Below, piece after piece: positions 31,798 to 40,859 of a stretch of DNA of 64,000 bases (positions are counted from its first letter, which is position 1; each line of letters opens with the position of its first letter). Below the pieces are notes generated by a model. That model saw only the letters and a list, made by a program, of their open reading frames with translations, made no database searches and had not been told where the DNA came from. This DNA is from an uncultured Sterolibacteriaceae bacterium (GTDB lineage Bacteria > Pseudomonadota > Gammaproteobacteria > Burkholderiales > Rhodocyclaceae). The DNA lies in assembly GCA_937888595.1 (NCBI GenBank), contig CALARK010000020.1:310001-374000 (forward strand). The letters run 5' to 3'. A program made the translations under genes and the position numbers.

Positions 31798-34169
31798 GCC
31801 GGCTCTCGCTGCGCACAATTGCATCGACACTGATTGCGCTCGCAGCGCTCGCGACGGGTCTGTTCATCGCTTCGCATCACCCGCTCGCCCCCTGGGCGAT
31901 GATGACCGCCTGCATCGCGGCGCTCGCCATCTGCCTGCGCTTCGACCACGCCTGGCTGCTGCTGTTGCCGGCCCTGCTGCCGATCGTCGATCTCGCCCCC
32001 TGGACCGGCTGGCTGACCTTCGAGGAATTCGACATCCTGGTGCTCGGCGCGGCGGCCGGTGCCTGGCTGCGCCATGGCTGGGCACCAGGCGTTTCGGCAC
32101 CTTCGCGTCCGTCGGTCACACTGTGGGTCCTCGCGGGACTCTACCTGGTCTCGCTCGGCATCGCCTTCGCACGCGGCATTGCCGACGCGGGCGGCTTCGC
32201 CTTCGGCTGGTTCCAGGGCTACGACGACCCCATGAACAGCCTGCGCCTCGCCAAAAGCTTCCTGCTGGCCGCCCTGTTCATGCCCCTGCTCGGCCGTGTC
32301 AATTCGCGCCTCGACGACCGCGGCATCGCCTATCTCGGCTGGGGCATGGCGCTCGGTCTCGCCACCGTCTCGCTCGCCGCGACATGGGAACGCGTCGCCT
32401 TCCCCGGCCTGCTGAACTTCTCCTCCGACTACCGCACCACGGCCCTGTTCTGGGAAATGCACGTCGGCGGCGCAGCGCTCGACGGTTTCCTCGTCCTGAC
32501 GCTGCCTTTCACCGCCTGGCTGCTGCTGAAAAACAGCCATCCCCGCCAGTTGTTGCCGGCGGCGCTGATCTTCGGCCTCGGCACCTACGCCAGCCTCACC
32601 ACCTTCTCGCGCGGGGTCTATCTGGCGATCGGGGTCTCATTCCTCGTCATGGCGTTGATGGCCCTCGGCCGAAGCGCGGCAAGCCCCAAAGCCGGCCTGC
32701 GTTCCGCAACCACGAGCCTCGTTGCCGCACTGGCCATCGCCGGCCTCGCTTTCCTTACCTTCCGCCACGGCGGCTACCGTGCCCTGCTGGCCGTGCTGGG
32801 CTGCCTGACGATGTTCACGCTCACGATGGAACTCATCCGCAGTTCGAGTCGCCGTTTGCGTTCCGCCGCCCTCGCCATTGCTGCGTTGATGTCCCTCGCC
32901 GCCTTCGCACTCACGTGGCTGTTCGGCAAAGCGAGTTACTGGGCCTATGCTGCAACCTTCCTTGTTGCCGTGGCCGGCTGGCTCGCCAGCCTGCGCAGCA
33001 ACGCCGACATCGCCCGCATTCCGGCACTGGCCGGCACCTTCACCCTGCCCTTCGCCGCCTTGCTGGTCGCCAACCACTGGGGCGGCACGCCCGCCCTCGT
33101 CGATGCGGCGATCGCGATCGTCGTACTCCTTCTCGCCGCAGCGTGGGGGATTCGCGCCGCCCGGCCGGTCTGGCCGACACACCGGCGTGGCCAGGGCATC
33201 GCCCTCGCTGGCGCTTTCGCACTCTCCGTCATGGTCGCGATCTTCGGCGGCGGGGCCTACATGGGCGACCGGTTCAGCACCAGCGAACGGGACTTCGAAG
33301 GCCGCCTGCAGCACTGGAGCGCCGGGCTCGCCCTGCTCCAGACGCCCGGCGACTGGATCTTCGGCAAAGGCCCTGGCCGTTTCCCCGTCTCGTTCTACTT
33401 CGGCGCACCCGGCAACGAGTTTCCCGGCAGCTACCGTCTCGAACGCGATGGGGACAACAATCTGCTTTCCCTGTCCGGGCCGCGCTACCAGGCCGGCTAT
33501 GGTGAAGTGCTGCGCATCGGGCAGCGACTCTCCACGCCACTGCCGGCCGGACGCTACACCATCGAATTCGACGCACGCGCCGCCGGCAGGGTGCAACTCC
33601 AGTTCGGCCTGTGCAGCAAGCATCTCCTCTATCCGGAAGCCTGTGCCGGCAAGCAGACCGTGCTGAACGGCGTCGACGGCTGGCAGCACCGCAAGCTCGA
33701 ATTCGACAGCCGCGGACATTCCGGCGGCGCCTGGTATGCCCCGCAATTCGTCGTCTTCACCCTGGCCGTCGAGACGATGGCCGGCCGCGCGGACATCGAC
33801 AACCTCGCTCTCACCGGTCCGGACGGCCGCCCGCTGCTCGCCAACGGCGACTTTGGCGGCGACATGGCCCACTGGTTCTTCACCAGCGACCGCCACCACA
33901 TGCCCTGGCACATGAAAAGCATGTTCCTGCATGTCCTGTTCGAGCACGGTGCGCTCGGCCTGGCACTGTTCCTTTCCCTCGTCGCCGTCGCCCTGTTTCG
34001 CTCGCTGGCCGGCAAACGGGCGCACCATCCGTACGCACCGGCCCTGGCTGCCTCCATCACCGGATTTGCCGTCGTCGGCCTGTTCGACAGCCTGCTCGAT
34101 GCACCGCGCGTCGCCTTCCTCTTTTTCCTCGTCATGCTGGTGGCGATCCAGGGAAGAAAACCCGCATGA
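31794..34169 (+). CDS. O-antigen ligase/polymerase-like membrane protein with an inserted extracytoplasmic domain
   Basis: 791 aa. About a dozen membrane helices (residues 5-480 and 715-790). Between them a soluble domain (about 540-700) reads like a galactose-binding/carbohydrate-binding jelly roll (LPAGRYTIEFDARAAG, DIDNLAL, LLANGDFGGDMAHW). The Wzy-type loop follows: HHMPWHMKSMFLHVLFEHG. Such proteins polymerise or ligate polysaccharide on lipid carriers at the outer face of the inner membrane. The insert may hold the sugar acceptor (inference). Start and stop overlap both neighbours. Confidence 0.85.
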   Translation: MSRLSLRTIASTLIALAALATGLFIASHHPLAPWAMMTACIAALAICLRFDHAWLLLLPALLPIVDLAPWTGWLTFEEFDILVLGAAAGAWLRHGWAPGVSAPSRPSVTLWVLAGLYLVSLGIAFARGIADAGGFAFGWFQGYDDPMNSLRLAKSFLLAALFMPLLGRVNSRLDDRGIAYLGWGMALGLATVSLAATWERVAFPGLLNFSSDYRTTALFWEMHVGGAALDGFLVLTLPFTAWLLLKNSHPRQLLPAALIFGLGTYASLTTFSRGVYLAIGVSFLVMALMALGRSAASPKAGLRSATTSLVAALAIAGLAFLTFRHGGYRALLAVLGCLTMFTLTMELIRSSSRRLRSAALAIAALMSLAAFALTWLFGKASYWAYAATFLVAVAGWLASLRSNADIARIPALAGTFTLPFAALLVANHWGGTPALVDAAIAIVVLLLAAAWGIRAARPVWPTHRRGQGIALAGAFALSVMVAIFGGGAYMGDRFSTSERDFEGRLQHWSAGLALLQTPGDWIFGKGPGRFPVSFYFGAPGNEFPGSYRLERDGDNNLLSLSGPRYQAGYGEVLRIGQRLSTPLPAGRYTIEFDARAAGRVQLQFGLCSKHLLYPEACAGKQTVLNGVDGWQHRKLEFDSRGHSGGAWYAPQFVVFTLAVETMAGRADIDNLALTGPDGRPLLANGDFGGDMAHWFFTSDRHHMPWHMKSMFLHVLFEHGALGLALFLSLVAVALFRSLAGKRAHHPYAPALAASITGFAVVGLFDSLLDAPRVAFLFFLVMLVAIQGRKPA

Positions 34170-35404
34170 GCGGCCACATCGCAGGGCTGCTCTTAGCCGC
34201 CCTCCTGCTGCTGGCAGGCTGTGGCGAAGAACACCAGATCCGCTCGCGCATCGACGGCGACTGGCACCGCCAGACGCTCGAAAGAGACCATTTCGAACAC
34301 TGGCTGAAAGCGCTGCCCACCACCAGCGGCTTCTTCAATACCGCCGTCACGCGCAACTGGCAGGCAATCGATGCGCAGCCCGGCGACCTCGTCAGTCATT
34401 CAAGAGGCCTCTTCGTCATGGCGGCCGCGCATGCGCTCACCGGCAAGCCAGCCTACGCAGAACAGGCACGACGGGGTGCCGACTTCATGCTCGACCGCTT
34501 CCTCGACCCGCTGCAGGGCGGCTGGTTCGAAGCCGTCAATCCCGATGGCAGCATGCGCAACGGCAACAAGCGACTCTACAGCCAGGCGTTCGCCATCTTC
34601 GCCCTCGCTCATGCCTATCGCATGGGCCATGATCAGCGCTATCTCGACGCCGCCCTGCAAACGTGGCACGACATACGGCTCCACTTCACCGATGGCAAGG
34701 GCGGCTTTCATGCCGGCATGAACCGTGATTTCTCGCGGGCCATGCTCGACAACTCGCAAAACCCGCTCATGCATCTTTTCGAAGCCCTGCTCGAACTCTA
34801 TCGGGCCAGCGACTCGCAGGAAGCGCGCGAGGGCGCCGAAAGCATCGGACGATTCATGGCCTACCAGCTGCTCGAAGGCCTGCCCGACGGCAGCGCCCGC
34901 ATCCCCGAACTCTACGACGCCGACTGGAAACCGCTGCCGGAAGCGCGTGGCGGACGCATCGACATCGGTCACCAGTTCGAATGGGCCTTCCTCTTCAGCG
35001 CCGCCGCCGAAGCCGGGCTCAACCCGGTCTATGGCGGCGTCGCCGACCGCCTGCTCTCCTATGCCGTCGCCCATGGTCTGCCCGCCGGCGAACAGGGCGC
35101 CATCGCCTCGATATCGCCCGACGGAAAGATCAGTCGCCAGCGCGGCTACTGGCAGCAGGCCGAAGCGCTGCGCGCCCTGATGCACCATGCGGCCACGCGC
35201 GGCCGCGAGGACCTGTGGGGATACGTCACGCAACTCACCGAATACATCCGCAACGAATTCCTCGACCAGCAAAACGGCGGCTGGTATCCCGCCCCGCGCA
35301 GCTCATGCGAAAAAAACGACTGCGCCGACCGCCAGCCCGACGGCTATCACATGACGACATTGCACCTCGAGGCAGTTCGCCTGGCCGGAAAAAGTCGGCC
35401 CTAG
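34166..35404 (+). CDS. AGE-family (N-acylglucosamine 2-epimerase fold) lipoprotein
   Basis: 412 aa with a lipoprotein signal (LLLLAGCGEE, Cys18). The remaining alpha/alpha barrel shows PLQGGWFEAV, LYSQAFAIFALAHAYRM, DIGHQFEWAFL and QNGGWYPA, as in the AGE/D-glucuronyl epimerase and glycoside hydrolase families. An envelope location suggests it modifies or trims the exported polysaccharide. The last codons (KSRP) come from a copy of the 24-bp repeat, so the stop may have shifted. Confidence 0.82.
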   Translation: MSGHIAGLLLAALLLLAGCGEEHQIRSRIDGDWHRQTLERDHFEHWLKALPTTSGFFNTAVTRNWQAIDAQPGDLVSHSRGLFVMAAAHALTGKPAYAEQARRGADFMLDRFLDPLQGGWFEAVNPDGSMRNGNKRLYSQAFAIFALAHAYRMGHDQRYLDAALQTWHDIRLHFTDGKGGFHAGMNRDFSRAMLDNSQNPLMHLFEALLELYRASDSQEAREGAESIGRFMAYQLLEGLPDGSARIPELYDADWKPLPEARGGRIDIGHQFEWAFLFSAAAEAGLNPVYGGVADRLLSYAVAHGLPAGEQGAIASISPDGKISRQRGYWQQAEALRALMHHAATRGREDLWGYVTQLTEYIRNEFLDQQNGGWYPAPRSSCEKNDCADRQPDGYHMTTLHLEAVRLAGKSRP

Positions 35405-35413
35405 CGGGACGGC
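35389..35413 (+). repeat. R24 repeat copy across the stop of the AGE-family gene
   Basis: Two to three mismatches. It contributes the last four codons and stop of the gene and continues into the spacer; same direction as the gene. Confidence 0.85.
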
Positions 35414-35425
35414 ACCCGCAATGAA

Positions 35426-36583
35426 ATGATTGCCCGGCTCGCCCTCGCCCTTATCCTCCTGCTCGCCGCATTGAGCACGACGCCCCATGCCGCCACCCTG
35501 CGCGTCGGTCCCGGCGAAAAGATCACCCGCATCGCCGATGCCGCGCGCCTGGCGAAGGATGGCGACATCGTCGAGATCCAGCCCGGCGAATACCGGGGTG
35601 ACGTCGCCGTCTGGCAACAAAAGCACCTCACGATCCGGGGCATCGACCCCGGCCCCGTCCTCGTCGCCGACGGCAAGAGCGCCGAAGGCAAGGCCATCTG
35701 GGTCTTCCGCAACGGCGACTTCCGCATCGAGAACATCGAATTCCGCGGTGCCCGCGTGCGCGACAACAACGGCGCCGGCATCCGCTTCGAGCGTGGCCGG
35801 CTCGTCGTGCGCGACTGCCGCTTCCTCGACAACCAGAACGCCATCCTCACCGCCAACTTCGGCGATGCCGAACTCGTCATCGAAAACAGCCTGCTCGCCC
35901 AGGCCCCGCGTGAAGCCCAAATCCTGCAGCACCTGCTCTACATTGGCCGCATCGCCAGCGTGACCATCACCGGCAACCGCTTCCACAACGGCTACCACGG
36001 CCACCTCATCAAATCGCGCGCCCGGCGCAGCGACATCCGCTACAACCTGATTTATGACGGCCCCGGCGGCGAAGCTTCCTACGAAATCGATTTGCCCAAC
36101 GGCGGCATCGCCACGCTGGTCGGCAACATCATCGGCCAGAGCGACAAGACGCAGAACCCGGTCGTCGTTTCCTACGGCGCGGAAGGCAAGACCTGGCCCG
36201 AGAACGAACTCACCCTCGTCCACAACACGCTGCTCAGCGACCGACTCGAAGGCACCTGGTTCCTGCGCGTGCCGCTCGACCAGTTCGACAGCCCGCCCAC
36301 CGTACGTGCCTACAACAACCTCACCGCCGGCCTCGGCGTCTTCAGCCTCGGCGCCAGCGGCGACTTCCGCGGCAACGCCCCGGGCATGCCCTTCATGCTC
36401 AACGATCCGGCCACCCTGGACTTCAGCCTGCCGGCGGCTTCGCCGCTGCGCCTGCTCGCCATCGACATGGGCGAACTCGACCCGGCGTTCGTCCCGACGG
36501 CCGAATTCGCCCTGCCCATCGGTACCCGGCCGCTCGCCCCGCCGGAACGGTGGATTCCAGGCGCGCTACAGCACAGTCGCTGA
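35426..36583 (+). CDS. Right-handed parallel beta-helix protein, exported
   Basis: 385 aa with a signal peptide (to PHAATL, about residue 23). Repeating patterns of the pectate-lyase type: IRGIDPG, FRIENIEFRGARV, LVVRDCRFLDNQNAI, LVIENSLL, VTITGNRFHNG. Such proteins in polysaccharide loci are often lyases, epimerases or binders. GHLIKSR and YNLIYDG may be near the active groove. No catalytic set could be assigned. The stop sits on the first base of a repeat copy. Confidence 0.85.
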   Translation: MIARLALALILLLAALSTTPHAATLRVGPGEKITRIADAARLAKDGDIVEIQPGEYRGDVAVWQQKHLTIRGIDPGPVLVADGKSAEGKAIWVFRNGDFRIENIEFRGARVRDNNGAGIRFERGRLVVRDCRFLDNQNAILTANFGDAELVIENSLLAQAPREAQILQHLLYIGRIASVTITGNRFHNGYHGHLIKSRARRSDIRYNLIYDGPGGEASYEIDLPNGGIATLVGNIIGQSDKTQNPVVVSYGAEGKTWPENELTLVHNTLLSDRLEGTWFLRVPLDQFDSPPTVRAYNNLTAGLGVFSLGASGDFRGNAPGMPFMLNDPATLDFSLPAASPLRLLAIDMGELDPAFVPTAEFALPIGTRPLAPPERWIPGALQHSR

Positions 36584-36606
36584 AAAGTCGCACTTGGCGG
36601 GACGAC
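36583..36606 (+). repeat. R24 repeat copy after the beta-helix gene
   Basis: Diverged (GCACTT in place of the centre) but with AAAAGTCG and GGCGGGACG blocks intact. It begins in the stop codon. Confidence 0.75.
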
Positions 36607-36692
36607 ATTCGCTAGCCCTGCTGCATGCCAGGCCCCCCCCCGCCTCGCCCTGCAAACGGCATAATTCGCACTCCATCCCGCAAGGACACACC

Positions 36693-37793
36693 ATGCCCAT
36701 GATCCACCTCGTCGCCGGTGCGCGGCCCAACTTCATGAAGATCGCCCCCATCGTGCGCGCCCTGCAGGCCCACGGCGGGCTGGGCTTCAAGATCATCCAC
36801 ACCGGCCAGCACTACGACCGCGAGATGAACGACGTCTTCTTCGAAGAACTCGGCATCCCGCAGCCCGACGTCTTCATGGGCGCCGGCGGCGGCAGCCACG
36901 CCCAGCAGACCGCCAGGATCATGGTCGCCTTCGAAGAACTCTGCCAACAGGAAAAACCCGACGCCGTCCTCGTCGTCGGCGACGTCAATTCGACGCTGGC
37001 CTGCGCTATCGTCGCCAAGAAGCAGCACATCCCCGTCGCCCACGTCGAAGCCGGCCTGCGCAGCGGCGACATGCGCATGCCCGAAGAAATCAACCGCCTC
37101 GTCACCGACAGCATCTGCGACTGGTTCTTCGTCACCGAGCCCAGCGGCGTCGACCACCTGCGCCGCGAAGGCAAGCCCGACAGCGCCATCCACCACGTCG
37201 GCCACGTCATGGTCGACAACGTCCTCTACCAGGCCGACAAACTCGCCCGATCCACCGCCGAATTCGAAACCGGCGGATTCAAGCGACAGCACCCCCGCTA
37301 CGGCGTCATCACCCTGCACCGCCCCAGCAACGTCGACGACGCAGCCACGATGACCCGCATCGCCGGCGCCCTCAAGGACATCGCCGCCGACCTGCCGCTC
37401 ATCTTCCCCGTCCATCCGCGCACCCGCGGCAACCTCGACAAATTCGGCATCGACCTCGGCCCGAACATCACCCTCGTCGGTCCGCAGGCCTACATGCCCT
37501 TCCTCGACCTCTGGAAAGAAGCCGCCGTCGTCCTCACCGACAGCGGCGGACTGCAGGAAGAAACTACCGCCCTCGGCGTGCCCTGCCTCACCATCCGCGA
37601 AAACACCGAACGCCCCATCACCGTCGACGAAGGTACCAACCTGCTCGTCGGCACCGACCCCGCCCGCATCGTCACCGAAGCCCGCAAGATCCTGCGCGGC
37701 GAAGGCAAACAGGGCCGCCGCCCCGCCCTGTGGGACGGCCGTGCTGCCGAACGCATCGTCGCCGTGCTGGCGAAGGATCTGCAGCAGGAATAG
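36693..37793 (+). CDS. wecB: UDP-N-acetylglucosamine 2-epimerase (non-hydrolysing)
   Basis: 366 aa. Converts UDP-GlcNAc to UDP-ManNAc for surface polysaccharide. VAGARPNFMKIAP near residue 6, IHTGQHYDREMNDVFFEELGIP, VGDVNSTLA, HVEAGLRSGDMRMPEEINR and the late TDSGGLQEETTALGVPCLTIRENTERPITVDEGTN are diagnostic. CAAGGA ribosome site before the ATG. Followed by a repeat copy that overlaps the stop. Confidence 0.95.
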   Translation: MPMIHLVAGARPNFMKIAPIVRALQAHGGLGFKIIHTGQHYDREMNDVFFEELGIPQPDVFMGAGGGSHAQQTARIMVAFEELCQQEKPDAVLVVGDVNSTLACAIVAKKQHIPVAHVEAGLRSGDMRMPEEINRLVTDSICDWFFVTEPSGVDHLRREGKPDSAIHHVGHVMVDNVLYQADKLARSTAEFETGGFKRQHPRYGVITLHRPSNVDDAATMTRIAGALKDIAADLPLIFPVHPRTRGNLDKFGIDLGPNITLVGPQAYMPFLDLWKEAAVVLTDSGGLQEETTALGVPCLTIRENTERPITVDEGTNLLVGTDPARIVTEARKILRGEGKQGRRPALWDGRAAERIVAVLAKDLQQE

Positions 37794-37814
37794 TCGGCGC
37801 TGGCAGGACGGGGC
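37791..37814 (+). repeat. R24 repeat copy at the wecB stop
   Basis: Starts in the TAG of wecB (TAGTCGGCGC, then TGGCAGGACGG). The A-run is replaced by the stop codon. Confidence 0.82.
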
Positions 37815-37826
37815 GGATAACCGCCC
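37811..37826. terminator. Hairpin between convergent wecB and the PEP-CTERM gene
   Basis: GGGCGG-ATAA-CCGCCC, 6-bp GC stem with a 4-base loop, between two convergent stops. No T-run follows in either direction, so termination is uncertain. Confidence 0.35.
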
Positions 37827-37827
37827 G

Positions 37828-38529
37828 TCAGCGTGACTTGAGCCTGCGACGCGCAACCGCCAGGCTGGCCAACCCCAGCCCGAACAGGGCAAGGGAGGCT
37901 GGCTCGGGCACCTGGCCTGAATTCCCCTCGCCACCGAACGTCTGGTGCGTATTGGCCGCACCGAACGTGGACACATCGAAAGCCGCCCAGGTGAAATCAC
38001 CGTAGGAAGTCCCGTCACCCGTCAATTGCAGCGAGCCGCCCAACGATCCCGAGCCGTTTTCCGCCACACCGATATCAAAACTTGTGAGCCCCGCCGCCAC
38101 ACCATCCTGCGCGGCGAAAGTACCTTCATAACTCAGGAACTGCACAACCGAATTCGCTGCATCGACCAGTGCAATCCCGTCCGGCGCGCCGTTTTGTAGC
38201 CCATTGACTGGATAGTTGATGGTCATGAATCCGAAGCCGTTGCCGGCATCGATAAGCGATCCAGTCAGCATATCCGTGTCGTAGGCAAGACCATTCGACC
38301 CGTTATAAAGAATGAGGCTCCACCCATCGAGGCTCGTTCCTGCCGTGCCGGCGATCTCGATGGCCTCGCCCGTGTCGGTCCCCTCGTTGTCATAGTGAAT
38401 CTCGTTGATGAAGACGGAGGCATGAGCGACCGAAGCCGCCATCATGGCCACACAGGCTATCAATGCGAAATTGAGCATCACAGCCTTCAATAAATGCAGA
38501 CAGTAGATGGTCTGGTGATGAACGTGCAT
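37828..38529 (-). CDS. PEP-CTERM sorting-domain protein with lamin-tail-like domain
   Basis: 233 aa. Long signal peptide (to AHASVF, about residue 38). A lamin-tail-like start FINEIHYDNEGTDTGEAIEI, then a beta-rich body. C-terminal sorting signal: VPEPASLALFGLGLASLAVARRRLKSR-type tail, split as the PEP motif, hydrophobic helix and basic end. It should be processed by an exosortase and released or anchored in the matrix. GGAGG ribosome site nine bases before the ATG. A sigma-54-type site lies 44 bases upstream. Confidence 0.92.
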   Translation of the reverse strand: MHVHHQTIYCLHLLKAVMLNFALIACVAMMAASVAHASVFINEIHYDNEGTDTGEAIEIAGTAGTSLDGWSLILYNGSNGLAYDTDMLTGSLIDAGNGFGFMTINYPVNGLQNGAPDGIALVDAANSVVQFLSYEGTFAAQDGVAAGLTSFDIGVAENGSGSLGGSLQLTGDGTSYGDFTWAAFDVSTFGAANTHQTFGGEGNSGQVPEPASLALFGLGLASLAVARRRLKSR

Positions 38530-38572
38530 AGGTCATTTCCTCCCACAGATATGCGATCGTATTTATCCCATA

Positions 38573-38590
38573 ATGCAATTAATATGCCCA
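38573..38590 (-). promoter_or_regulatory. Sigma-54 (-24/-12) promoter of the PEP-CTERM gene
   Basis: On the minus strand TTGGGCATATTAATTGCATT: GG, exactly ten bases, GC, with the TTGC block. The layout matches RpoN promoters, and PEP-CTERM genes are known in some species to depend on RpoN with PrsK/PrsR. The start of transcription would be about 35 bases before the ATG. Confidence 0.65.
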
Positions 38591-38658
38591 AAGAATATAT
38601 AGTTTTAGATCAAAGCATTACGGCCAAGGCCGCACCGCATGTCGATTGACTGTAAAAA

Positions 38659-38991
38659 ATGGCGACACAACCAGCAGTGATTCCGCTCATTGGCGAAGCA
38701 ATGGCCGACCTGCAACAGCGCGGTTAATGGGCTGCTACCATCATCGATCGCGATGGCAACCGCATCGCATGCCCCACCCGCGTTCTCTCAACCACCGCCA
38801 ACCGCCAGCGTCGCGAGCCGCGACTGATCGAACATCTGACCCGTGCGGGAGCGCTCAAGCAACAGCGCCTCGGCAACACGCACATGACGTATATCCGCGC
38901 CACGGACCTGCTTGCCGGCGCGGAAGATCTGACGCGGCACGGAGCCCACTTCTTCGACACACCTGCCGAACCATCTTCTGCCTTACAATAA
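38659..38991 (+). pseudogene. Small gene with an in-frame stop, unknown function
   Basis: From ATG 38659 a 22-codon start (MATQPAVIPLIGEAMADLQQ) meets TAA at 38725-38727. The same frame then stays open for about 87 codons (IDRDGNRIACPTRV, EPRLIEHLTRAGALKQQ, HMTYIRATDLLAG) to TAA at 38989. The frame looks protein-like across the stop, so one nonsense change in a gene of about 110 codons is the simplest reading. It lies just before the AbrB/PIN module. Family not recognised. Confidence 0.5.
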
Positions 38992-39021
38992 AGTAAGGAG
39001 ACTCAACAAAAGGGGTTAATC

Positions 39022-39264
39022 ATGTCAACCGCCACCCTCACCAGCAAAGGCCAGATCACCCTGCCAGCCATCGTTCGCGCTGCACTTGGCGTGGAAGCCG
39101 GCGACCGTGTCGAATTTGTGCAAACCGAGGCTGGACGTTTCGAACTGGTCGCGGCAACGCTACCGGTCACCGCGCTTAAAGGCCTGGTACGTAAACCGCC
39201 GCAACCCATCACCATCGAAGCGATGAACGCAGCCATCGCCGCACAGGGTGCCAAGGCAAAATGA
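39022..39264 (+). CDS. AbrB/MazE-type antitoxin
   Basis: 80 aa. SpoVT/AbrB swapped-hairpin domain: ATLTSKGQITLPAIVRAALGVEAGDRVEFV. The C-terminal part should bind the PIN toxin encoded next, with which it overlaps by four bases. GGGG-type weak ribosome site. AbrB antitoxins with PIN toxins are classed as VapBC. Confidence 0.92.
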   Translation: MSTATLTSKGQITLPAIVRAALGVEAGDRVEFVQTEAGRFELVAATLPVTALKGLVRKPPQPITIEAMNAAIAAQGAKAK

Positions 39265-39656
39265 TCGGCCTCGACACCAACGTCCTGATTCGCTATCTCG
39301 CCCAGGACGACCCGAAACAATCCCCCAAGGCAACGCGCCTGATCGAATCGCTGACAACCGAATCCCCCGGCTATGTCGGCATCGTCTCGGTCGTCGAATT
39401 GGTCTGGGTAATGACGGGCTGCTACGGCTTGAACAAAGAGGAAATCCGCGAAGTCATCGAAACCCTGCTGCGCACCAAGGAAATCACTGTTGCGCATGCC
39501 GATACCGCCTGGAAAGCCTTACGCCTGTTCAAGGAAGGGAAAGCTGATTTTGCCGATTGCCTTATTGAACGATTTGCCGCCGAAGCCGGATGCCAGCATA
39601 TCGCCACCTTCGACCGTGCGGCCGCCAAACACTGCCGCATGCAACTGATTGAATAA
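39261..39656 (+). CDS. vapC: VapC-type PIN-domain ribonuclease toxin
   Basis: 131 aa. PIN acidic residues: D5 in GLDTNVLIRY, E46 in VSVVELVWV, D98 in ADFADCLI and a late FDRAA. Likely a Mg-dependent RNase held by the upstream antitoxin. The stop overlaps a 24-bp repeat. Confidence 0.93.
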   Translation: MIGLDTNVLIRYLAQDDPKQSPKATRLIESLTTESPGYVGIVSVVELVWVMTGCYGLNKEEIREVIETLLRTKEITVAHADTAWKALRLFKEGKADFADCLIERFAAEAGCQHIATFDRAAAKHCRMQLIE

Positions 39657-39679
39657 AACTCGGTGCTGGCGGGACGGCG
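39655..39679 (+). repeat. R24 repeat copy at the end of vapBC-1
   Basis: Overlaps the TAA of vapC; pattern AAAACTCGGTGCTGGCGGGA-CGGC. Same direction as the module. Confidence 0.86.
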
Positions 39680-39784
39680 TAAATCACCGTGGTCCCGGTT
39701 TCTCGCGTTGCAAAGCGCGTTGCATCAATGGTGAGCTGGTGATATGGTGAGCGCGTCGATAGTTGATGTTTGGATGATGCCACT

Positions 39785-40021
39785 ATGAGCCGCTTGACGA
39801 TCACACTGGACGATTCGCTCCATCAGGCGCTGAAAGAGGCCGCCGTGCGGCAAGGCCGCCCCATCGGCAAGATCATCGAAGAAAGCCTGATCCTGCGCGG
39901 GATCAAACCCATCCAGAGCGCCCGGGAACTGGTGGCACGTGCGCGCCGGCAGGCGGGCCTGTCGGAGGCAGAAGCGCTTGAGACCGCCATCGAGGAAACG
40001 CGGGCCGAGCGCCAGGCATGA
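39785..40021 (+). CDS. Ribbon-helix-helix (CopG-type) antitoxin
   Basis: 78 aa. MSRLTITLDDSLHQALKEAA is a ribbon-helix-helix start, and the rest is helical and charged. It overlaps the PIN toxin by four bases (ATGA), so it is the antitoxin of a VapBC-type pair. Confidence 0.9.
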   Translation: MSRLTITLDDSLHQALKEAAVRQGRPIGKIIEESLILRGIKPIQSARELVARARRQAGLSEAEALETAIEETRAERQA

Positions 40022-40449
40022 CGCTTCCGCTATACGTCATCGACACCAATGTGCTGGTCGCCGGCCTGATTGCCGTCGCAACGGACAGCGCGACAGCGCG
40101 GGTAGTGGATGCGATGCTGGCGGGCGAGGTGGTTTTTCTCGTCTCTCCGGCCTTGTTGCGCGAATACCGAGCCGTATTGTTGCGGCCGAAACTTGTCCGT
40201 CTGCATCGATTGACGGCGGAGGAAATCGACCGTCTGCTGGCAGAAATCGTCGCCAACGCCTTATGGCGCGAACCGGACACACCCGTGCCGGACGCGCCGC
40301 CCGGTCCGGGCGACATGCATTTGTGGACGCTGCTGGCGGACGAACCGGGGGCCATCCTGGTGACGGGTGACCGGCTGTTGCTGGAAAACCCGCCCGCCGC
40401 CAATTCCGTCATCACCGTGGCAGACTGCGTGGCCCGGCTCACTCCGTAA
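40018..40449 (+). CDS. vapC: PIN-domain toxin, PF13470-like
   Basis: 143 aa. VIDTNVLVAGLI start (D9), REYRAVL, then GDMHLWTLLADEPGAILVTGDRLLLE, typical of the putative-toxin PIN subfamily paired with CopG proteins. A repeat unit lies 59 bases after the stop. Confidence 0.9.
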   Translation: MTLPLYVIDTNVLVAGLIAVATDSATARVVDAMLAGEVVFLVSPALLREYRAVLLRPKLVRLHRLTAEEIDRLLAEIVANALWREPDTPVPDAPPGPGDMHLWTLLADEPGAILVTGDRLLLENPPAANSVITVADCVARLTP

Positions 40450-40463
40450 TCAGCAAAACCCGT

Positions 40464-40531
40464 GACAGACCACGATATCCCCACCGGCCTGCCGCACCAC
40501 AGCCGATAAAAGTCGGCCCCGGCGGGACGGC
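40464..40531 (+). repeat. Extended 68-bp repeat ending in an R24 copy (40508-40531)
   Basis: Nearly identical to 43978-44043, with a two-base gap near the left end. The left part starts GACAGACCACG and continues GGCCTGCC; the right part is R24 with one mismatch. Both copies follow TA modules. Confidence 0.9.
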
Positions 40532-40625
40532 GAGTCGGGACTAAATTGCCGCCCCGTTTTCTGCAATCGTCATACATTGCACATAGTGATAGAGTAGCTC
40601 ACAACATCCGTAATGGAGGCAGACC

Positions 40626-40859
40626 ATGACCACCGCCGAAAAACTCCTTGAAGAAGCCCGCGCCTTGCCGGAGTACGAACTGCGCGAGGTGCTGGATTTT
40701 GTCGGCTATCTGAAGTCGCGTATGAACCAGCCCGCAGCCAACTCCAGCGAAACCGATGCAGAAGCTGAATCCGACTGGGCTGAATTCGAGAAGGGGGCCG
40801 GCCTCTGGTCGGGCAAGTTTGTCCGCGAAGAGTGCTATGACCGCAAGATTCTTCGCTGA
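40626..40859 (+). CDS. DUF2281/VapB-like antitoxin
   Basis: 77 aa. MTTAEKLLEEARALPEYELREVLDFVGYLKSR is the pattern of small antitoxins next to PIN proteins. Acidic middle. GGAGG ribosome site. It overlaps the toxin start. Confidence 0.85.
   Translation: MTTAEKLLEEARALPEYELREVLDFVGYLKSRMNQPAANSSETDAEAESDWAEFEKGAGLWSGKFVREECYDRKILR

Noticed and set aside
38646..38996. The 116-codon frame starting at 38646
   Set aside because: It is His/Arg/Pro-rich with no family features; the overlapping frame from 38659 looks far more protein-like.
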